Shown here: positions 58,326 to 64,000 of the stretch, one piece after another
Numbering within the stretch: the first letter of the stretch is position 1
Layout of the letters: the number at the start of each line of letters is the position of its first letter
Origin: Symbiodinium natans
Taxonomy: Eukaryota; Sar; Dinophyceae; Suessiales; Symbiodiniaceae
Assembly (NCBI GenBank): GCA_905221605.1
Contig: CAJNDS010001057.1
Coordinates: 750,528 to 814,527, forward strand
Direction: 5' to 3'
DNA length: 64,000 bases
The notes under the pieces: model-generated
Databases searched by the model: none
What the model was told of the DNA's origin: nothing
The model's input: the letters and a program-made list of their open reading frames with translations, nothing else
Program-made: the position numbers and the translations under genes

Positions 58326-58715
58326 TGCTGCTGAGCCCGTGCCTCTGAGAGTCCTGTTTCCCCTGTGGCCCAAAGTTTCTGCAGTATATGCCGTTTCAAG
58401 AGCCTTTGAGTTTCTTTCAAGTTTCATAAGTTTCCAGATCTGCCTGGAGCCAGCGGGACCGGGAGAGCAAAACAGAGCGCAGAACCGCGAGATGTGGGAG
58501 AGGCATGGAGAGACGTGAGACGACTGGAAACCCATGGAAACGTCCCAAACCCCACCCGAACAGTCCAAACATGTGCTTGCGGCGAGGCAGCTGTCCGCGA
58601 GGTGTCAACCTGGCTCCAATCTTCAGCGATGCCGTCTGCTCATCACGGCTCGAGCATTGAGTGATCATCTCCCTCGTACTTACCGTGCATCCACCTTGGA
58701 TAGCTTTGCATTGCC
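58326..58715. promoter_or_regulatory. Intergenic spacer between array genes 1 and 2
   Basis: 390 bp between the stop of unit 1 and ATG of unit 2, repeated as 61,441-61,829. It must hold 3' processing and any promoter or trans-splice acceptor signals. A TTTCTTTAGGGG stretch lies inside the coding start, and no TATA box is evident. Confidence 0.4.
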
Positions 58716-61440
58716 ATGAAGGCTGTGTGCCTCGTGGCTTTCTTGTCCCTTTCTTTAGGGGCTTCTGCTGGATCCCAGCCGGTGGCGACAGATGCGACCG
58801 GGACGTCTGGGATGCAAGCCGAGTCCGAACAGTCCGAACAGTGCCAGTCTGGGAGCCTCATCCAGCGTTCCTCCCAGAAGGCGATGCTGCCCACGAAGGC
58901 GACGCTTGGCGAGGCCGAGGTTGCGGAGCCAGAGATTCCACCGAACAAGATGAACAAGAAGATGAACAAGAAGATGAGCAACAAGATGAACAAAAAGATG
59001 CAGAAGAGGGAAAAGATGCAGAAGGAGCACGGAGATCTCCTGGCCTTCCTCGCCCAGTCAAAGGAGTCAAAGGAGCTGGTGCCTCCAGGAGATTCTGAAT
59101 GCACACCGACAGGAGCCCTGCGCCTGTCATCTCCGCCTGTTTTGTCTTGAATATTTTTTCTGCTTGTTTTTTGCACTTTGCATGTCGCCCGGAGTCGGCT
59201 CTCTTCCTTTGCGAAATTCTGCTCAGGAGTTCTTTCTTCTCAGATTTTTTCTCAGGAGCTCCTCTGGCGGGCGAGAGCAAGGCGAAGTTCGAGCTGCTTT
59301 TGCAAAAGGTCGCTGCCCTCGACCTGGATGCTGTCATCGCCCGCCTTGTCAAGAAGAAGGACTACATGCCCAAGATTGCTAAGAGGGCCGCCGATGAGTA
59401 CCGCAAGTTCCTGGTGTTGATGGGCATGGGGGAGACGCCGGTCGCGCCCAAGATGGTCGTTGATGCCTGGCAAGCCCACATCATGCCACCTGTCCTGACC
59501 ATGTGGGCTTACTAACTGTTAGCTGCCGACACGTCCGCGGACCGGCGGACGTTCGTCGGTTGCAGTTTTCTAGCCTTGGTAGTCCGAAGCCCAGGTTCAC
59601 ACAGACGTACGAGCGGGACTGCCGTGAGGTGTTTGGCCACTTGCTTGAACACGACCCCCTTGCTCAGCACTTGGAAGCCAGTCGGCTGGAGCAGATGCAG
59701 CAGCAGATCTGCGACTACTTCGGCATGGTAGACCGACTTGTTTGGGAACAGCCGGCAAAGGCCGTCGGCCTCTCCCAGAGCATGGACCCTGCTGCCACCA
59801 TGCAGCAGTGGCTTGACCACATCAACGAGAAGTCGATCTTCCGTGAGGACCTCATGACGGAGGATGTCCATTTGATGGTGCTTTCGCAACACAGCTCCAA
59901 TGCCACGACCTTTGATGGCAGAATCGAAGCTCTGTCCTTCTTCCACCAGCATGGGCATGCCGACAGCGCACGCGAGTTCCTTTCCGTGACCCCCGGTGCC
60001 TTTGCCATCGAGACGACAAAGAACCTGCGCATGGGGGCTGACGTTTTCGAGGTGAACTCGCAAGGCCAGATCTTCGACATCAAGATCTGGATGACCTCCT
60101 TGAGAAAGGACAAAGAGGACTTGAACGACGCGGGGCTAACAACTCTGGGCAACGGATCGCAGGCCGGCATCTCAGTAGCAGCTGAATCGCGGAGGCTCAT
60201 AAGCTGATTCTAGAATAGGCTTGCATAGACCTCTTGAGCGTGCGGCTTCGTGCATCTCTCTGACAATCTGTCGTGCCATGTCGTGCCATGTCGTGCCATG
60301 TCGCGCCATGTCGCGCCATGTCGTGCGCCAGACTTGAGGCGCTGGTCGATGCCGGGGAGACAGACGTCACCTTGACCAAGGCTGCCATGGAGTCCTGGAT
60401 GCAAAGCCTCAACGCGGAGCCGAAGGAAGAGCTTCTGGCGGACGATGTGCGCATGCTTCGGATGTCGCAAATGGACATTGAACCCGAAATTCATACTGGG
60501 AAGGCTGACGTGATGAACTTCTTCCGGGACTTCGAGCATGCCAGCGGGGCCCGAGAGTTCCTTTCTGTGGACGGAGGTGCCTTCATGCTCGAGCTTAAGA
60601 ACGACATGCACCCTCGCATGGGAGTCCTGGTTTTTGAGGTGAACCCCGATGGCAAGATCCAGGACATCAAGGTCTGGATAGGTTCCCTGGAAAACGACAA
60701 GGCCGACTTGGGCGACAGCGGCCTGAGTCAGACCTTGCTCCTGTCGCAAGAAGCTGCCCTCGCGGCGAGTGCCTTGCCAACATGAGAACACCACGTTACT
60801 TGTGCTTCTTTTTGCGGATCAGTCCCTGCCCATACCATGTGATTGCGCCACAGATAACGCAACGTCTCCAGGCCCCGAGCCCACGGAGTGTTTGCGTTCC
60901 AGCAGACAGCCGTCCCTGCAGCAAACGCACAGCTTCAAGACAGCTGCCGAGAAGGTGAAAGCGCTTGACCTCAACGCTGTGGTAGCCGTTCTCGGGAAGG
61001 ATGGCTACTCGCCCAGCAAGGCAGCAAGCCTTGCGGAAGAGTACCGAAAGTACTTGACCCTGGTGGGTGCCGGCCTGAACCCTGTGCCTTCGCAGCAGGT
61101 GGATGATGCGTGGCATGCCCACATCCTGAATACCAAGAAGTACCAGGCTGACACACGGGCGCTGTTCGGCCACGTCCTCCATCACGAGCCGGCCAACCTT
61201 CTCCTGGACCAGCAGGGCATGACAGCACAGAAATCCTCCATGGACGACATGTTCTTACAGACCAAGATGCAGCTCTGCGACTTCTATGGTCGCGTCAACG
61301 AAGCCGTGTGGTCCAAGGAAGACGTCGCCCTGTGCCTTTGCGCCTGCGGCTGCGGCTGCGGTTGCGGCTGCAGCTGTGGCTGTTCCTGCGCTCCGAGCCC
61401 CCCACCGAGCCCGAGCCCGCCCCCGAGCAGTGGCTGCTGA
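58716..61440 (+). CDS. Array gene 2: secreted protein with GRDP/DUF1399-like and NTF2-like domains
   Basis: Near-identical to array gene 1, with the same signal peptide (MKAVCLVAFL, one Ile-to-Leu change) and the same domain order. Exon 1 lacks six residues (PSEPTE) of the Ser/Glu/Pro repeat, an in-frame 18-nt contraction. The first intron differs in its pyrimidine tract. The Cys/Gly tail reads GCGCGCGCSCG where unit 1 has GCGCACGCSCG. All frames stay open, so the copy appears functional. Internal splice sites as for gene 1. Confidence 0.68.
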
Positions 61441-61829
61441 TGCTGCTGAGCCCGTGCCTCTGAGAGTCCTGTTTCCCCTGTGGCCCAAAGTTTCTGCAGT
61501 ATATGCGGTTTCAAGAGCCTTCGAGTTTCTTTCAAGTTTCACAAGTTTCCAGATCTGCCTGGAGCCACCGGGACCGGGAGAGCAAAACAGAGCGCAGAAC
61601 CGCGAGATGTGGGAGAGGCATGGAGAGACGTGAGACGACTGGAAACCCATGGAAACGTCCCAACCCCACCCGAACAGTCCAAACATGTGCTTGCGGCGAG
61701 GCAGCTGTCCGCGAGGTGTCAACCTGGCTCCAATCTTCAGCGATGCCGTCTGCTCATCACGGCTCGAGCATTGAGTGATCATCTCCCTCGTACTTACCGT
61801 GCATCCACCTTGGATAGCTTTGCATTGCC

Positions 61830-64000
61830 ATGAAGGCTGTGTGCATCGTGGCTTTCTTGTCCCTTTCTTTAGGGGCTTCTGCTGGATCCCAGCCGGTGGC
61901 GACAGATGCGACCGGGACGTCTGGGATGCAAGCCGAGTCCGAACAGTCCGAACCGTCCGAACCGACCGAACAGTGCCAGTCTGGGAGCCTCATCCAGCGT
62001 TCCTCCCAGAAGGCGATGCTGCCCACGAAGGCGACGCTTGGCGAGGCCGAGGTTGCGGAGCCAGAGATTCCACCGAACAAGATGAACAAGAAGATGAACA
62101 AGAAGATGAGCAACAAGATGAACAAAAAGATGCAGAAGAGGGAAAAGATGCAGAAGGAGCACGGAGATCTCCTGGCCTTCCTCGCCCAGTCAAAGGAGTC
62201 AAAGGAGCTGGTGCCTCCAGGAGATTCTGAATGCACACCGACAGGAGCCCTGCGCCTGTCATCTCCGCCTGTTTTGTCTTGAATAGTTTTTTCTGCTTGT
62301 TTTTTGCACTTTGCATGTCGCCCGGAGTCGGCTCTCTTCCTTTGCGAAATTCTGCTCAGGAGTCTCTTTCTTCTCAGATTTTTTCTCAGGAGCTCCTCTG
62401 GCGGGCGAGAGCAAGGCGAAGTTCGAGCTGCTTTTGCAAAAGGTCGCTGCCCTCGACCTGGATGCTGTCATCGCCCGCCTTGTCAAGAAGAAGGACTACA
62501 TGCCCAAGATTGCAAAGAGGGCCGCCGACGAGTACCGCAAGTTCCTGGTGTTGATGGGCATGGGGGAGACGCCGGTCGCGCCCAAGATGGTCGTTGATGC
62601 CTGGCAAGCCCACATCATGCCACCTGTCCTGACCATGTGGGCTTACTAACTGTTAGCTGCCGACACGTCCGCGGACCGGCGGACGTTCGTCGGTTGCAGT
62701 TTTCTAGCCTTGGTAGTCCGAAGCCCAGGTTCACACAGACGTACGAGCGGGACTGCCGTGAGGTGTTTGGCCACTTGCTTGAACACGACCCCCTTGCTCA
62801 GCACTTGGAAGCCAGTCGGCTGGAGCAGATGCAGCAGCAGATCTGCGACTACTTCGGCATGGTAGACCGACTTGTTTGGGAACAGCCGGCAAAGGCCGTC
62901 GGCCTCTCCCAGAGCATGGACCCTGCTGCCACCATGCAGCAGTGGCTTGACCACATCAACGAGAAGTCGATCTTCCGTGAGGACCTCATGACGGAGGATG
63001 TCCATTTGATGGTGCTTTCGCAACACAGCTCCAATGCCACGACCTTTGATGGCAGAATCGAAGCTCTGTCCTTCTTCCACCAGCATGGGCATGCCGACAG
63101 CGCACGCGAGTTCCTTTCCGTGACCCCCGGTGCCTTTGCCATCGAGACGATCAAGAACCTGCGCATGGGGGCTGACGTTTTCGAGGTGAACTCGCAAGGC
63201 CAGATCTTCGACATCAAGATCTGGATGACCTCCTTGAGAAAGGACAAAGAGGACTTGAACGACGCGGGGCTAACAACTCTGGGCAACGGATCGCAGGCCG
63301 GCATCTCAGTAGCAGCTGAATCGCGGAGGCTCATAAGCTGATTCTAGAATAGGCTTGCATAGACCTCTTGAGCGTGCGGCTTCGTGCATCTCTCTGACAA
63401 TCTGTCGTGCCATGTCGTGCCATGTCGTGCCATGTCGCGCCATGTCGCGCCATGTCGTGCGCCAGACTTGAGGCGCTGGTCGATGCCGGGGAGACAGACG
63501 TCACCTTGACCAAGGCTGCCATGGAGTCCTGGATGCAAAGCCTCAACGCGGAGCCGAAGGAAGAGCTTCTGGCGGACGATGTGCGCATGCTTCGGATGTC
63601 GCAAATGGACATTGAACCCGAAATTCATACTGGGAAGGCTGACGTGATGAACTTCTTCCGGGACTTCGAGCATGCCAGCGGGGCCCGAGAGTTCCTTTCT
63701 GTGGACGGAGGTGCCTTCATGCTCGAGCTTAAGAACGACATGCACCCTCGCATGGGAGTCCTGGTTTTTGAGGTGAACCCCGATGGCAAGATCCAGGACA
63801 TCAAGGTCTGGATAGGTTCCCTGGAAAACGACAAGGCCGACTTGGGCGACAGCGGCCTGAGTCAGACCTTGCTCCTGTCGCAAGAAGCTGCCCTCGCGGC
63901 GAGTGCCTTGCCAATATGAGAACACCATGTTACTTGTGCTTTTTTTTGCGGATCATTCCCTGCCCATACCATGTGATTGCGCCACAGATAACGCAACGTC
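61830..64000 (+). CDS. Array gene 3 (partial, runs off the window)
   Basis: Third copy: signal peptide and PSEPTE segment as in gene 1, first GRDP-like domain at about 62,390-62,620, first NTF2-like domain (with ETIKNLR where the others have ETTKNLR) and second NTF2-like domain (ending ALPI where the others have ALPT). The sequence ends before the second GRDP-like domain, so the C-terminus is not visible. No inactivating change was seen. Confidence 0.66.

Larger units (their letters stand above)
55392..64000 (+). repeat. Tandem gene array, three units of about 3.1 kb
   Basis: Gene starts at 55,592, 58,716 and 61,830 give periods of 3,124 and 3,114 bp. Units are nearly identical but differ by substitutions and small indels: 18 nt are missing in exon 1 of unit 2, 10-bp repeat number varies, and an 85-bp stretch is absent upstream of unit 1. 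They are therefore not an assembly copy. Head-to-tail arrays of this kind are typical of dinoflagellate genes. The array continues beyond the window. Confidence 0.93.

Noticed and set aside
55392-64000. The three array units as an assembly duplication
   Set aside because: Units differ by several indels and substitutions (18-nt deletion, repeat number, intron tract length), so they are distinct genomic copies.

Overview
The window looks like nuclear DNA of a dinoflagellate. The coding pieces are short exons flanked by GC-AG, GA-AG or GT-AG introns. Degenerate TTTAGGG-type (CCCTAAA) telomere-like tracts are scattered through introns and spacers. One gene family forms a head-to-tail tandem array, and the profilin genes closely match the apicomplexan/alveolate type. 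No bacterial operon, rRNA, tRNA or CRISPR locus was recognised. All supported genes lie on the + strand.

Layout: (1) 1.7-6.6 kb, two tandem multi-exon profilin genes. (2) 6.6-14.5 kb, spacer or intron DNA with simple repeats, telomere-like tracts and a small hairpin MITE. (3) 14.5-48.1 kb, a gene with an acidic region followed by a C3HC4 RING finger; one of its introns has been expanded from about 160 bp to 32.4 kb. (4) 15,564-47,825, the cause of that expansion: a complete, very young Ty1/copia-type LTR retrotransposon of 32,262 bp. Its two 687-bp LTRs differ at only 3 positions, and it has a perfect 5-bp target duplication (GGACT), a candidate primer-binding site and a polypurine tract. (5) 48-55.4 kb, an exon-rich stretch encoding short coiled-coil and acidic segments, interrupted by a fold-back element full of a 35/37-bp minisatellite, and a second copy of the MITE. 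(6) 55.4-64 kb, three near-identical tandem units of about 3.1 kb. Each encodes a secreted-type protein built from two GRDP/DUF1399-like and two NTF2-like domains; the third unit runs off the window.

The retrotransposon is the outstanding object. It carries a relay of overlapping ORFs. Gag-like ORFs with coiled coils and zinc-binding motifs come first. A Pol ORF follows with protease, a C5-methyltransferase-like segment, integrase core, a 2-oxoglutarate/Fe(II)-oxygenase-like domain set inside the integrase, and the integrase tail. Then come an ORF of unknown function, a decayed Ty3/gypsy integrase fragment, reverse transcriptase and an RNase H split over two frames. Last are two ORFs without recognised homologues, one of 4,141 codons. 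The whole element, non-coding parts included, is saturated on the sense strand with the pentamer GATAG. The two DNA-modification-type domains matter because dinoflagellate DNA is known to contain 5-methylcytosine and 5-hydroxymethyluracil. Domain assignments come from reading motifs only; no database search was possible.
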